Source: HO2-45-11b sp964450915
Lineage (GTDB): Bacteria > Patescibacteriota > Andersenbacteria > UBA10190
Length of the DNA stretch: 59,976 nucleotides
NCBI GenBank assembly: GCA_964450915.1
Contig: CAYVFG010000004.1
Location: 1-59,976 of the forward strand
Reading direction: 5' to 3'
Part shown: piece by piece, positions 40,841 through 49,820 of the stretch
Position numbering within the stretch: the first letter of the stretch is position 1
Layout: each line of letters starts with the position of its first letter
Position numbers and translations under genes: made by a program
Notes under the pieces: generated by a model
Seen by the model: only the letters and a program-made list of their open reading frames with translations
Databases searched by the model: none
Told to the model about the DNA's origin: nothing

Positions 40841-42070
40841 CTATCCTTTCAGCCGTTCGATGCAGGTAGCGATATCTACTAGCGATGTTTCAGTTTCTGT
40901 TCTGCCTTTTACTTCTACCTGGTCACCCGTTTTTTTAGAAACTACTACGCGATACGGAACTCCTAGCAAGTCTGCATCTGAAAACTTTGCTCCGGGAGCA
41001 ATATCTCTATCGTCATATAAAACCTCAATCCCTGCTGTTTTAAGGGCAGTGTATATTTCATCCGCTTTTCGCACCGTATCTTCATCGTCGCGATTTAAGC
41101 CTGCTAAATAGACAGTAAACGGTGCAACGCTTTTTGGCCAAATAATTCCTTTGTCATCATGGAATTTTTCTACGATGACGCCCATGAGGCGCGTGGTCCC
41201 GATTCCGTAGCTGCCCATGTATACCAACTGCGGTTTGCCGTTTTCATCCATGTAGGTGTAATTGAACGCGTTTGAAAACTTGATATTGAGCGGGAAGATA
41301 TTCCCCACTTCGCTCGCAGTATGCTTTTCATAGGTCTTTCCCTCAGGCGCAACTTCCTCGTTGTACGCAATTCCCGTTTCAGTATCGATGCAAATAATAT
41401 CCTCTCCCGCATTGCAAATCGTCTGGAACTCATGAGAGAACCCAGTCGTAAAATCTCCTCCCGATGCAAGGGTTATTTTAGTATCTTTTCCTAAGCCAAC
41501 GCGTTCAAAAATGGTGGTGTATGCTTTTTTAACTTGCTCGTAATAAGTAAGCAGGTCGTCCTCGTCTTTATGGAAGCTATATAAATCTTTCATGCGAAAT
41601 TCCCGTCCGCGCATAAGGCCTGATTTTGCGCGTTCTTCGTTTCTGAATTTTGTTTGAATTTGATATACGGCAAATGGAAAATCTTTGTAGCTCGATTTAG
41701 ATTTTTGCGCAATCGGAGTGACGAGTTCTTCGTGAGTGCAGTTTAAAATGTACGATGCATCGTTGCGCTTGCGAGAAGCATCGTTTGCTCCGCGAGCTTC
41801 GAGTAGTACGTCAATTTCTGTTCGCTTGGTTGTTTCCCAAAGTGATCGCGGAGAGAGCGCAGGCATGAGCATTTCCGTTCCGATAGTATCCATTTCCTCT
41901 CGGACAATAGCTTCTATTTTATTGAGTACGCGAAGACCGATGGGCAGCATAGTGTATACGCCCGACATCGTCTGGTCGATGAATCCCCCTTTTTGCAGAA
42001 GTGTTGCATTTATGGAATCAAATTCTTTTGCGTCCTTATTTGTGTGAAGAAAAAACGAAGAGTATCTCAT
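40841..42070 (-). CDS. proS: Prolyl-tRNA synthetase lacking the editing domain
   Basis: 409 residues, far below the roughly 570 of typical bacterial ProRS. Motif 2 (QIQTKFRNEERAKSGLMRGR) and the following FRMKDLYSFHKDE are present, and motif 3 is MGSYGIGTTRLMGVIVEK. The INS editing domain normally between them is replaced by about 70 residues. The C-terminal anticodon-binding domain (YLAGLNRDDEDTVRKADEIY ...) is intact. Mischarged Ala-tRNA-Pro would then need a separate editing protein, not seen here. 3 nt downstream of rseP. Confidence 0.95.
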   Translation of the reverse strand: MRYSSFFLHTNKDAKEFDSINATLLQKGGFIDQTMSGVYTMLPIGLRVLNKIEAIVREEMDTIGTEMLMPALSPRSLWETTKRTEIDVLLEARGANDASRKRNDASYILNCTHEELVTPIAQKSKSSYKDFPFAVYQIQTKFRNEERAKSGLMRGREFRMKDLYSFHKDEDDLLTYYEQVKKAYTTIFERVGLGKDTKITLASGGDFTTGFSHEFQTICNAGEDIICIDTETGIAYNEEVAPEGKTYEKHTASEVGNIFPLNIKFSNAFNYTYMDENGKPQLVYMGSYGIGTTRLMGVIVEKFHDDKGIIWPKSVAPFTVYLAGLNRDDEDTVRKADEIYTALKTAGIEVLYDDRDIAPGAKFSDADLLGVPYRVVVSKKTGDQVEVKGRTETETSLVDIATCIERLKG

Positions 42071-42073
42071 AGA

Positions 42074-43162
42074 TTAAAAGTAATGATGAATATCTTTAAA
42101 TGTTATAAACAGTATGAGCGCAATTAATGCGATAAATCCTATGGTGTGGGCGTATTGCTCAACGGATGCAGTCCGTTTTCTGCCGACTATTTTCTCAATC
42201 CCTACAAATAGAATTCTCCCGCCATCTAATGCGGGAATCGGCAGAATATTAATAATTGCCAAGTTGATGCTGATCATCGCCGCAAATTCCAAGAAGTACG
42301 ATAACCCCATTGCGACTGCTTGCTTGGTGTATATGGCAATTCCGATCGGACCGGTGAGCGCCTGCCCTACGGATTGATGTTCGAATAATTTCGCAATCAA
42401 TATTCCGAATTGCGACAGAATTGTCCACGCCATAATCCCTGTGCGTTCAATGCCCTTGATCGGCGCTAGGTAGATGGGGGATTTTTCCAGTCCTGTTTCG
42501 CTTAAGCTGATACCGAGTGCACCTTGCCCCTCAGGAGGGTTTACGCGAGGTGTTACCGTTACGGAAATATCTTGGCCGTTCCTGTCTAATTGCATGTGTA
42601 TTGGCTCTCCAGCATGATCGCGGGTTATTTGCTGAACAGCGGCAAGCGATGGGTCCTGGATGCCTTCAACGGCAACTATCCTGTCATATATTTGCATTCC
42701 TGCCTGCTGGGCCGGAGAGTCTTTTGCAACTTCAACAGTGTATGTTTTTTTATCGGTGAGCGTGCTCGCATTCTTTTCCGTTACTAGCGTTGGTGCGCCG
42801 ATTGCGCTTTCAACAGAAAGCAGCGCAACCGCAAATAGCAGGTTCATAATAACTCCTGCAGACAATATTGCGATTCTCCACCAAGCCGACTTGCTTGCGA
42901 AGCTGGTCGGACTCGGGGCTTCGCCAGTTGGCAACTCTTCCATATTTTCCCCTTCTATCTTCACGAATCCGCCTATCGGGAAAAGATTAAGAGAGTAAAG
43001 CGTTCCGCGCCATGTTTTAGATAATAATCTTGGTGGAAATCCGAATCCGAATTCCTCAACTTTGCATCCCGCCTTTTTCGCAACAAAGAAATGTCCCCAT
43101 TCGTGGACTAATACCAGCACCAGAAGCATTGCAATAAAAATCAATATAATCCAAATAGACAT
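42074..43162 (-). CDS. rseP: RseP-type site-2 protease (M50)
   Basis: 362 residues. The zinc motif HEWGH (H20-E21...H24) lies in TM1, FPIGGFVKIEGE follows, a single PDZ domain spans about 140-215, and the third metal ligand motif is PALDGGRILFV near TM3. It cleaves membrane proteins within the bilayer, such as anti-sigma factors or signal-peptide remnants. First gene of rseP-proS-mre. A weak -10 (TACGCT, gap 7 nt) precedes the ATG. Confidence 0.94.
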   Translation of the reverse strand: MSIWIILIFIAMLLVLVLVHEWGHFFVAKKAGCKVEEFGFGFPPRLLSKTWRGTLYSLNLFPIGGFVKIEGENMEELPTGEAPSPTSFASKSAWWRIAILSAGVIMNLLFAVALLSVESAIGAPTLVTEKNASTLTDKKTYTVEVAKDSPAQQAGMQIYDRIVAVEGIQDPSLAAVQQITRDHAGEPIHMQLDRNGQDISVTVTPRVNPPEGQGALGISLSETGLEKSPIYLAPIKGIERTGIMAWTILSQFGILIAKLFEHQSVGQALTGPIGIAIYTKQAVAMGLSYFLEFAAMISINLAIINILPIPALDGGRILFVGIEKIVGRKRTASVEQYAHTIGFIALIALILFITFKDIHHYF

Positions 43163-43213
43163 ACCCTTAAGCGTATCTTGCTTTGCCCTTGGGCGCTAGT
43201 GGAGTTTTCGGGC

Positions 43214-43249
43214 AAAAACTAACCCCAGATCATATGTCCGGGGTGGGTT
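43214..43249 (-). terminator. Intrinsic terminator of the 169-aa gene
   Basis: On the minus strand ACCCC pairs with GGGGT over a 13-nt loop, followed by TAGTTTTTG. Confidence 0.65.
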
Positions 43250-43272
43250 GCGGTTGGCGTAAGAAGCTACGC

Positions 43273-43782
43273 TTATGTTCGTTGTTTTATTCTCCGTATT
43301 CTAGAAGGTTGGTTTGGTTGATGAGGGTACCGATTTGCTGGTTTTCCCACCGTTGCGCAATCGATAAGCCGAGAAACTAAGTGGTCCTTGAAGCCACACA
43401 GCTCAAGAACCCATTTGCGGCGACTCCCCCACTCTTTTTCTGTAAGTAACTTGAGGAGGAAGTCTTCTAATTTCGACTCTGTTTGATGGCATTTTGCTGC
43501 GTGAGCTTTTGCCGAAGAATCGATTTTGAGAACCCACTGAGGAAGCGTCATTGAGTCTGGGGATCGATTTGCCGGAGGGCCAAGGTGTCGATCTAGCTCC
43601 TGAATGGCTTCTTCGAAAATAATGGTCTTGAATCTCGGAAAACGGTCGTTGTAGTCTTGGATTGTTAAGAAAATGCCTCGAAATAGCGCGGGAGCCTCTC
43701 TTTCTGGGTTGGCCTCCGTGGTCATGGTTTTTCGAAAATGAGAAAGCGCTCGAGATAACATGCGCGATCTTACCACTTTCAT
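43273..43782 (-). CDS. Orphan protein, 169 aa
   Basis: Not recognised. The ATG at 43782 (MKVVRSRMLSRALSHFRKTM) has AGAAGG 7 nt upstream; the codon before it is TTG. The protein is basic at both ends (C-terminus RYPHQPNQPSRIRRIKQRT) and helical in the middle, which could suit nucleic-acid contact, but that is only a guess. Own promoter TTGACA-18-TATACA and own terminator. Confidence 0.6.
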   Translation of the reverse strand: MKVVRSRMLSRALSHFRKTMTTEANPEREAPALFRGIFLTIQDYNDRFPRFKTIIFEEAIQELDRHLGPPANRSPDSMTLPQWVLKIDSSAKAHAAKCHQTESKLEDFLLKLLTEKEWGSRRKWVLELCGFKDHLVSRLIDCATVGKPANRYPHQPNQPSRIRRIKQRT

Positions 43783-43831
43783 CAACGTACCTTCTAAAAA
43801 GAGGAAAGGAGCAGACGTTCAACCTGCTTCC

Positions 43832-43861
43832 TGTATACGCCTAATGGTAGATTGATGTCAA
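43832..43861 (-). promoter_or_regulatory. Full promoter TTGACA-18-TATACA
   Basis: TTGACA (complement of 43856-43861) and TATACA (complement of 43832-43837), right behind frr. Leader of about 43 nt with Shine-Dalgarno. Confidence 0.7.
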
Positions 43862-43879
43862 AGAAATGCGACAATATTA

Positions 43880-44440
43880 CTATATCGTTTTGATTTCCTG
43901 CTCTTTAGAGTCGATAGTTTTTTGGAGCTCATCTTGTGCTTTCCCGATCAAGTCATCCAAGTGCTTCTTTCCTCCGTAAAAATCGTCCTCAGACATCCTG
44001 CCAGCTTCTTTTTCCTGTTTGAGGAACTTTAACGCCTCGTCTCGCCCTTTTCTCATTCGAATGCGAGCTTCCTCCGCTTTTGCATGGAGCGTCTTGATTG
44101 TCTGCATACGGACTTCTTCTGTCAAAGATTGAAAACTAAGTCGTAATACTGCGCCATCAATAGTGGGCATCACTCCAACATTTGCTTCTATAATCGCCTT
44201 TTCAATTGCGGGAATGGTGCTTTTATCCCACGGAGAAACAACAAGCGTGCGGGCATCCATATTCGAAACGCTGGCGACGGCTTTAATGGGGTTTCGGGCT
44301 CCGTATACTTCAACGGAAATATCTTCAATAATGGCTGGCTTTACTCTGCCAGAGCGAAGGCCTGCAATTTCGCTTGAAAACCAATTGAATGCTTCCTCTT
44401 GAGATTCTTTAAATATTGTTTCTGCTTTGGGTATAGACAT
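43880..44440 (-). CDS. frr: Ribosome recycling factor
   Basis: 186 residues, standard length. Recognised by the three-helix bundle pattern: AGLRSGRVKPAIIEDISVEV, VVSPWDKSTIPAIEKAI, LRLSFQSLTEEVRMQTIKTL and a C-terminal EAGRMSEDDFYGGKKHLDDL. It splits post-termination ribosomes with EF-G. TATATA lies 6 nt before the ATG (leaderless), inside the 3' end of the holB-like gene. Confidence 0.97.
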   Translation of the reverse strand: MSIPKAETIFKESQEEAFNWFSSEIAGLRSGRVKPAIIEDISVEVYGARNPIKAVASVSNMDARTLVVSPWDKSTIPAIEKAIIEANVGVMPTIDGAVLRLSFQSLTEEVRMQTIKTLHAKAEEARIRMRKGRDEALKFLKQEKEAGRMSEDDFYGGKKHLDDLIGKAQDELQKTIDSKEQEIKTI

Positions 44441-44445
44441 ATGTG

Positions 44446-45159
44446 CTATATAGTATTTCGTAATTCAGTAAGAGACGCAAGGAGGATATCGGAAGCCAGC
44501 TTTATATTCCCCCCGGGAATACTTGCTGTCTTATAGTATTCTTTCAATCTTGTGGCCATTTTTGCTAATTGCATATTTGAGCCGTATTGCAAGGTATATG
44601 CATGCAGTATGCGTTCTATATCTCTCAATTCTTCATCGGTATATGGCCCGGTTGGCCGTATGGCGGAATATGTTGTAAGCAGCTGGCGCATATCGATAGG
44701 TTCCGCCTTCGCTTCTTCATCGCTTAATGCGAGAACTATGCATCGCGACTTAATAGTTGCAAGGACGCTTCGTTTTGCAGGAGAGCCCAATAAAAATCTG
44801 GTAGAGACTGCAGACTCCTCCAGTGTTTTTAGAAGCATGTTTGCGGATTCCGGAAGCAGTTCTTCTGCGTGCGGAATGCACACGATTCGTTTACCTGAGG
44901 TTGGTCTTGAGGAAATAGTTGCTTTAAATGCTTTAATATCTTTTACGGATATCGTTTTTTTACCCTCTTCAGCGCGAATTATGATCGCATCCGGATGATT
45001 GCCTGAAGCAGATTGCTTGCCCGGCAATGCATGCGCAATTGCGAAGGCGCACAGCTCTTCTAGCTGTTCTTCGTTATGGGAAATTGCCAGAATCGGCTGT
45101 TCTGCATGCGCCGAATCAATCCAAGAGCGTATCTGCGCGCGAACGCTATCTGGAATCAT
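44446..45159 (-). CDS. holB: DNA polymerase III delta'-like subunit
   Basis: 237 residues, short for delta' (about 330). It lacks a Walker A motif, as expected of delta'. It has IVCIPHAEELLPESANMLLK and LLKTLEE, and the TIKSRC sensor-1 SRC motif. It would be the stator of the clamp loader with DnaX (28035). The C-terminal collar domain is abbreviated. Overlaps the secF stop as ATGA. Could be called a generic clamp-loader AAA+ paralogue. Confidence 0.8.
   Translation of the reverse strand: MIPDSVRAQIRSWIDSAHAEQPILAISHNEEQLEELCAFAIAHALPGKQSASGNHPDAIIIRAEEGKKTISVKDIKAFKATISSRPTSGKRIVCIPHAEELLPESANMLLKTLEESAVSTRFLLGSPAKRSVLATIKSRCIVLALSDEEAKAEPIDMRQLLTTYSAIRPTGPYTDEELRDIERILHAYTLQYGSNMQLAKMATRLKEYYKTASIPGGNIKLASDILLASLTELRNTI
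44447..44452 (-). promoter_or_regulatory. -10 box TATATA of frr (leaderless type)
   Basis: TATATA-GCACAT-ATG, gap 6 nt. It overlaps the end of the holB-like reading frame. Confidence 0.5.
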
Positions 45160-46028
45160 TTTCGCTTTGAAATGTAGTACAGGAGCGGCGGTGCTACGAA
45201 GATAGATGAATATGCTCCTGTGATAATACCGATAATAAGCGCTACCACGAACCAGCGAATGGATGATCCTCCAAAAATTAATACAGCAGTCAATGAGAGT
45301 AATGTTGTAAGCGACGTATTTATGGATCGCCCCATTGTTAGCTTAAGTGCTCGGTCTATTACTTCCAAGAAGCTCTTGCCCCGCGATGACATCCATTCAG
45401 ATCGCAATCTGTCGAATATGACAATCGTATCGTTTACGGAATATCCAAGAATCGCAAGCTGGGCGGTAATAAATAGTGTATCAATTTCTGCTCCCCACAA
45501 TTTGCCGAACACTACGAAGAATGCAGTTACCAAGAACAGGTCATGAATAAGGGCATAGATGGCCGCAACACCGAATTTCCATGGAGCAAGCAGTCCGCTC
45601 GCGTTCCTGAACGTGTATGCCAGGTAGATAATCATCACAATCAATACGATGAGAATTGCTTGAGTAGACTTTGTTCGAAGCTCTTTTCCGATTGTCGGAC
45701 CGATTTGCTCAAATGCAATTTCCTTGCCCGTCATAATTTTTGCATCTTGCAATGTGGTAATAATTTTTGCATGAGTTGCATCATCGATAGACGGAGTTTT
45801 GATTCGAATGGTTCCGTCTTGCGTACCCTCCGCTTGCGCTTCGATATGAAATTGATTTGCAAGGAGCTGCTTTACTTGATCTGATTTTTCGGGGTTAGCC
45901 TGGATTTCTATAGAAGATCCCCCGGTAAAATCGATGCCGAAGTTGGGCTTGATAGTGAAAATGAGAATCGTACTGACGATAATTGTCGTTACTGATATAG
46001 TCATCCAAATTTTAGGATTCTTCATCAT
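45156..46028 (-). CDS. secF: Protein translocase subunit SecF
   Basis: 290 residues. TM1 (about 8-27), the GIDFTGGSSIEIQ motif (about 32-44), a periplasmic domain, then five TM helices with LGYSVNDTIVIFDRLRSEW and RSINTSLTTLLSLTAVL. With SecD it uses the proton gradient to pull exported proteins through SecYEG. 3 nt downstream of secD; holB follows by overlap. Confidence 0.95.
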   Translation of the reverse strand: MMKNPKIWMTISVTTIIVSTILIFTIKPNFGIDFTGGSSIEIQANPEKSDQVKQLLANQFHIEAQAEGTQDGTIRIKTPSIDDATHAKIITTLQDAKIMTGKEIAFEQIGPTIGKELRTKSTQAILIVLIVMIIYLAYTFRNASGLLAPWKFGVAAIYALIHDLFLVTAFFVVFGKLWGAEIDTLFITAQLAILGYSVNDTIVIFDRLRSEWMSSRGKSFLEVIDRALKLTMGRSINTSLTTLLSLTAVLIFGGSSIRWFVVALIIGIITGAYSSIFVAPPLLYYISKRK

Positions 46029-46031
46029 AGC

Positions 46032-47378
46032 TTAGTTGATATCTTTGTTAGGGCGAGCGCCAAGTAAAAATGCTGTATGGGTTTTAGGGTTTGCAAATAC
46101 TATAGTAAGGATGCTGCGGCTTACCGTAATAGCAGTAAACATCGATAAGATAATTCCGAGCGAGAATGTGAGTGCGAACCCCCGTACAATAGATGTTCCG
46201 AATCCGTATAGTACGAATCCTGTAATCAAGCTTGAAACGTTTGATGCCGAAATGGAGCTCCATGCTGCAGAAAATCCTTCTTTGAGGGCAAAGGAAACTG
46301 TTTTTCCGCTTCTAACGTTTTCTCTGAATCTCTCGAAGATCAACACATTGGCATCTACTGCCATACCGATCGACATAATGAATCCGGCGATACCTGCAAG
46401 CGTGAGCGTCACAGGGATTAATTTCATGATTGCGAAAAACAATACTACGTAAATAATAAGTGCAACTGAGGCGATTGCTCCTGGTAAGCGGTATCTGAAT
46501 ACCAGCCATGCAATAACAGCGATAATGCCCGCTAGTCCTGCTCTCATGCTTTTTGTGATAGCAGTTTGTCCAAGGCTTGGACTGATAACGCTTTGGCCGA
46601 TCAATTCAATGGGTACCGGCAATGCTCCGGAGTTTAATCCCCGAACAATTTGCTTAGCTTCGTCGAGCGTGTAGCTTCCCGTAATGACTGCTCGCCCATC
46701 AGGAATGGCGGACTGTACCGTTGGCGCCTGGATGATCGCGCCGTCTAAATAAATGGCGATTTGTTTTCCGATGTTGTCTTTCGTAATTTGAGCGAATAAC
46801 TTTGTTCCTTCTGCATCAAAATTGAGCGTAATTTGCGGCTGACCCGTCGTTTGGTCGAATTCAACAGTAGCTTTTTTCAAGTTTTTTCCAGATAATCCCG
46901 TCGGAATAAATACGTCTGTTGTAAGCGCGCTGTTTCCGGCTTGCGCCTGGATTGCTTTTAATTCATCCGTTGTTGGTTCTCGTCGAAAATCCAAGGTTGG
47001 GGTCTGGCCGATCTGCGCCTTTGCTTGTTCTGGGTCTTGTACGCCGGCGAGCTCCACGATAACGCGGTATTGTCCTTGTACGACGCTTGTTTGGATTAAG
47101 GGCTCCGATACGCCGAATGCATTTACTCTGCGCTCAATAACATCCCGTACGCCCGCAAGCGCTTCTGTAGGATCTTCCCCGCTCTTTTTGTCGATATCCG
47201 CTTTGTATTCCAGTCGAGTCCCCCCCTTTAAATCTAAGCCCAGTTTCACGTCCAAATCCCGCGTAAAGCTTCCAAGAGAAATGCTTGGATGTTTCGGGCT
47301 ATCTATCCATCCGGCAAGGCCGACAACAATAGCCAATACAACCCCCCATATAATCGTTCTTCTGGTACTTCGTAACAT
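46032..47378 (-). CDS. secD: Protein translocase subunit SecD
   Basis: 448 residues. GLDLKGGTRLEYK (about 48-60), VIERRVNAFGVSEPLIQ, the P1 domains, and a C-terminal six-TM block with SIGMAVDANVLIFERFRENV. A shorter periplasmic region than E. coli SecD (615 aa), as in many Gram-positive and CPR forms. First gene of secD-secF-holB. Confidence 0.95.
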   Translation of the reverse strand: MLRSTRRTIIWGVVLAIVVGLAGWIDSPKHPSISLGSFTRDLDVKLGLDLKGGTRLEYKADIDKKSGEDPTEALAGVRDVIERRVNAFGVSEPLIQTSVVQGQYRVIVELAGVQDPEQAKAQIGQTPTLDFRREPTTDELKAIQAQAGNSALTTDVFIPTGLSGKNLKKATVEFDQTTGQPQITLNFDAEGTKLFAQITKDNIGKQIAIYLDGAIIQAPTVQSAIPDGRAVITGSYTLDEAKQIVRGLNSGALPVPIELIGQSVISPSLGQTAITKSMRAGLAGIIAVIAWLVFRYRLPGAIASVALIIYVVLFFAIMKLIPVTLTLAGIAGFIMSIGMAVDANVLIFERFRENVRSGKTVSFALKEGFSAAWSSISASNVSSLITGFVLYGFGTSIVRGFALTFSLGIILSMFTAITVSRSILTIVFANPKTHTAFLLGARPNKDIN

Positions 47379-47400
47379 ACAACCCTATTTGTACCTCAGC

Positions 47401-48312
47401 TTAGAGATCTCTTGCAAGTGCCTGTAATGCAGTAAAATTGCCTAAAACATCCCCTTTTGGCTCGTTGACGACGAATACATCGTCGCGGTTTTTGAATAGA
47501 GACAGAAATTCTAGAACCTGCGTTTTATTCGGGAACGTCTCTTGGACAAAGTCTGTATCCGTAATCCCGTCGTGAGAGTCCGTTCCGTTATATGGCGGCG
47601 TAATGACGTTCATATGAATGAGGCGGGTGCGTGGCGCCATGCGTTTTGAAAAATCCATAACGCGTTGCCATGCGATGTTCGTGTCCTTCTCCTCTACCAA
47701 TATGCGCGTTGCCGTATGAGAAATATCGTTCGCAAACCATGTGCCCTGCTTGGCAGCTAGTTCAAGATTCTCTAGCGAGATATTTCTTGAATCGTATATA
47801 TCAAATCGGTCGTGGTTGATTCTCGACTCTCGTGCCGTAATAGATTCTATCGTCAGTAATACATGTTTAAATTTCGCATATTCTTCCAACTCTTGCGCAG
47901 CGTCTAAAAATAGTTTTTGAGAAATTTCAGATGGCGTATTTTTGCCAGGCATCATTTCCTGTTTCCAGTGTGCGAAATCGATTGTCTCAAGCGCCTCTGC
48001 ACCAGGATGCGCATTTACGTATGCGCATCCGATACTGGCTCCAATATCGATTGTTTGTTTGATTTGGGAAATGGTTTCATTGCGAACATGCTCGTTTTGC
48101 GTGGCCAAATTCGTTTTTATGTTGCCGTCAATGATGCCCCAGTGATGCAGCCCGATTGCAACATTATATTTAGTAAGCCATTCAAGCATATCGTTGTATT
48201 CAAATGCTTTTGTTACATCGAACCACACTTCTGCCATGCGAGCGCCGGCATCGGTAATCACCGCCTGCCCTTCCGCAAAATTCTTCGGCCCAGTTTTAAT
48301 TCCGAGGATCAT
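47401..48312 (-). CDS. Xylose-isomerase-like TIM-barrel protein
   Basis: 303 residues. Pattern of the AP-endonuclease-2/sugar-isomerase superfamily: LHHWGI (about 55-60), an AHPGAEALETI strand end, LTIESITARES, WFANDISHTA and RLIHMNVITPPYNGTDSHDG, which supply the usual His/Glu/Asp metal ligands. The substrate is unknown and could be a sugar phosphate or abasic DNA. Coupled to the upstream Nudix gene by an ATGA overlap. Confidence 0.75.
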   Translation of the reverse strand: MILGIKTGPKNFAEGQAVITDAGARMAEVWFDVTKAFEYNDMLEWLTKYNVAIGLHHWGIIDGNIKTNLATQNEHVRNETISQIKQTIDIGASIGCAYVNAHPGAEALETIDFAHWKQEMMPGKNTPSEISQKLFLDAAQELEEYAKFKHVLLTIESITARESRINHDRFDIYDSRNISLENLELAAKQGTWFANDISHTATRILVEEKDTNIAWQRVMDFSKRMAPRTRLIHMNVITPPYNGTDSHDGITDTDFVQETFPNKTQVLEFLSLFKNRDDVFVVNEPKGDVLGNFTALQALARDL

Positions 48313-48767
48313 AGCTCGCGTAATTCATGTTCGATGATTATGTGCTTATCGTTAAATACAAACCTGCCTTCAAATCGCTTTCCCTGCAAGAACAATGGGA
48401 ACCAGTATGTATCATCTGCCCACATGCTATCAAAGGGGATTTCAAGTGCCGGAAACCATTGCGGCTTCATTTCCTCTGTTTCAATCAATTCCCCGCTAAA
48501 ATCTATTGTCTTAAAAATATGCACCTGCCAGATTTTTTCTTCCTCAGGGAGCGTAAAGTCCAATACCCCAACTTTTTCAAGATCAGAGACTACAAGCCCG
48601 CATTCCTCGAGCACTTCTCGCTTTGTTGCATCTTCAATGCTTTCCCCGTCTTCAACTTTCCCGCCAAATCCATTCCATTTGCCCTGGCCTTTTCCGCGCT
48701 TCGCCTTTCCGAGCAATATCTTGTCGCCTTGTTGGATGAGGCAGAGGGTTAAAAGTTTTTTATTCAT
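48309..48767 (-). CDS. Nudix hydrolase (MutT/MTH1-like)
   Basis: 152 residues. Complete Nudix box: G36-x5-E42-x7-R50-E51-x-x-E54-E55-x-G57-L58. The N-terminus TLCLIQQGDKILLGKAKRGK with KWNGFGGKVE resembles MTH1-type 8-oxo-dGTP diphosphatases, and the tail has FDSMWADDTYWFPLFL. It probably clears oxidised or aberrant nucleotides. Starts the accessory cluster's nucleotide-hydrolase series; 2 nt from the tRNA-binding-domain gene. Confidence 0.9.
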   Translation of the reverse strand: MNKKLLTLCLIQQGDKILLGKAKRGKGQGKWNGFGGKVEDGESIEDATKREVLEECGLVVSDLEKVGVLDFTLPEEEKIWQVHIFKTIDFSGELIETEEMKPQWFPALEIPFDSMWADDTYWFPLFLQGKRFEGRFVFNDKHIIIEHELREL

Positions 48768-48769
48768 CT

Positions 48770-49105
48770 TTAAAACATTTTACTTCCGTTCGGAATGGGC
48801 ATGGTGGGGCGGAACAATACGATATCGCCATGTTCGTCTGCAGTGCCAAGTGTGAGCGTTTCTGATATAAACGGTCCAATCTGTTTTGGCGCAAAATTAA
48901 CAACGCCGAGCACTTGAGAGCCGATTAACTCTTCTTTTGTATAGTGTTTGGTAATTTGAGCTGATGATTTTTTCGTTCCAATATTGGGTCCAAAATCAAT
49001 CGTCAGCTTATATGCAGGTTTTCTTGCTTCCGGAAAATCCTCAGTGGTAAGAATAGTTCCCACTCGAATGTCTACCTTTTCAAAATCTTGGTACGAGATG
49101 GTCAT
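48770..49105 (-). CDS. Stand-alone tRNA-binding OB-fold protein (CsaA-like)
   Basis: 111 residues. The EMAP II/CsaA pattern is clear: FEKVDIRVGTILTTEDFPEA, YKLTIDFGPNIGTKKSSAQI and VLGVVNFAPKQIGPFISETL. CsaA of Bacillus is a chaperone-like protein, and the fold binds tRNA in MetRS and TrbP. The precise role is unknown. Overlaps the upstream gene (49102) as ATGA. Confidence 0.88.
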   Translation of the reverse strand: MTISYQDFEKVDIRVGTILTTEDFPEARKPAYKLTIDFGPNIGTKKSSAQITKHYTKEELIGSQVLGVVNFAPKQIGPFISETLTLGTADEHGDIVLFRPTMPIPNGSKMF

Positions 49106-49515
49106 ACAATTTTCGATAAGTCTTCGTTAATGATCACTGGCTTCATCGCTTCGATTTCTGTTTTGTAATATGGAATTTCAGGGATTGGATGATACAAGAA
49201 AATCTTTTGATTAAGCACATGGGCGAATCCTATTTCGAGGAATGTGTTTCCCCCAATGTAATTTGCGATGCCGTGCTTATCTAGATTAAGCGCGAGGACG
49301 GCATCTGCCCCTTGCATCGCATTCCAAAATTCTCGAATGGCATCCATGTTGTTTTTCTGATGGATTTTTATTTCTTCTTTTTCTTCGTCTGTTTTTCCTA
49401 TAAATGCTTTGTGCAAATCTGTTACAAATGCTTCATGTCCAAGTGCATTGAGTTTTTCTTTCACCTCAAGCATTTGTTCTGTGTATTGCATGCTACCAAT
49501 AATTCCGATTTTCAT
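49102..49515 (-). CDS. Nucleoside 2-deoxyribosyltransferase-like protein
   Basis: 137 residues. Rossmann-like fold start KIGIIGSMQYTEQM, then ADAVLALNLDKHGIANYIGG and NTFLEIGFAHVLNQKIFLYH, with the Asn and Glu positions of the nucleoside deoxyribosyltransferase superfamily. It could cleave or exchange bases on deoxynucleotides, like the DNPH1/RCL hydrolases. Assignment by pattern only. Confidence 0.7.
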   Translation of the reverse strand: MKIGIIGSMQYTEQMLEVKEKLNALGHEAFVTDLHKAFIGKTDEEKEEIKIHQKNNMDAIREFWNAMQGADAVLALNLDKHGIANYIGGNTFLEIGFAHVLNQKIFLYHPIPEIPYYKTEIEAMKPVIINEDLSKIV

Positions 49516-49516
49516 A

Positions 49517-49819
49517 TTATGATTCTTCTAAAATAATTCTTTTATCAAATTTACCACGCTTTTGCGCTTTTCCTGATTTTGTTTTTTCAATATCCTCTGG
49601 TGCGAATTTCTTATACGCAACAATCGCGTCGAGAACTTCGAGCACATCCGCAAGTTCTTCAATACTTTCCGCTTCAGAAAATTCCTGCACTTCTTCTACT
49701 AGTTTTTCTTTCAACTTTTCCCAATACTCCGCATCCGTAGCAATGTGCGTCACTGCTTTCTCGCCCTTGCTAGCAATAATTTCCGGAATATTGTCGCGTA
49801 CCAGTTTGTTGTATTTCAT
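49517..49819 (-). CDS. MazG/PRA-PH-like nucleotide pyrophosphohydrolase
   Basis: 100 residues. Motifs: KLVRDNIPEIIASKGEKAVT, EKLVEEVQEFSEAES and EELADVLEVLDAIV. The E-E-x-x-E ... E-x-x-D arrangement is the metal site of the all-alpha NTP pyrophosphatase superfamily. Small stand-alone members are house-cleaning enzymes for non-canonical NTPs. 1 nt from both neighbours' stop/start regions, so part of one operon. Confidence 0.85.
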   Translation of the reverse strand: MKYNKLVRDNIPEIIASKGEKAVTHIATDAEYWEKLKEKLVEEVQEFSEAESIEELADVLEVLDAIVAYKKFAPEDIEKTKSGKAQKRGKFDKRIILEES

Positions 49820-49820
49820 A

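Noticed and set aside
47917..48855. 312-aa plus-strand open frame over the TIM-barrel and Nudix genes
   Set aside because: Antisense to two genes with conserved catalytic motifs; Cys/Phe-rich composition typical of shadow frames.
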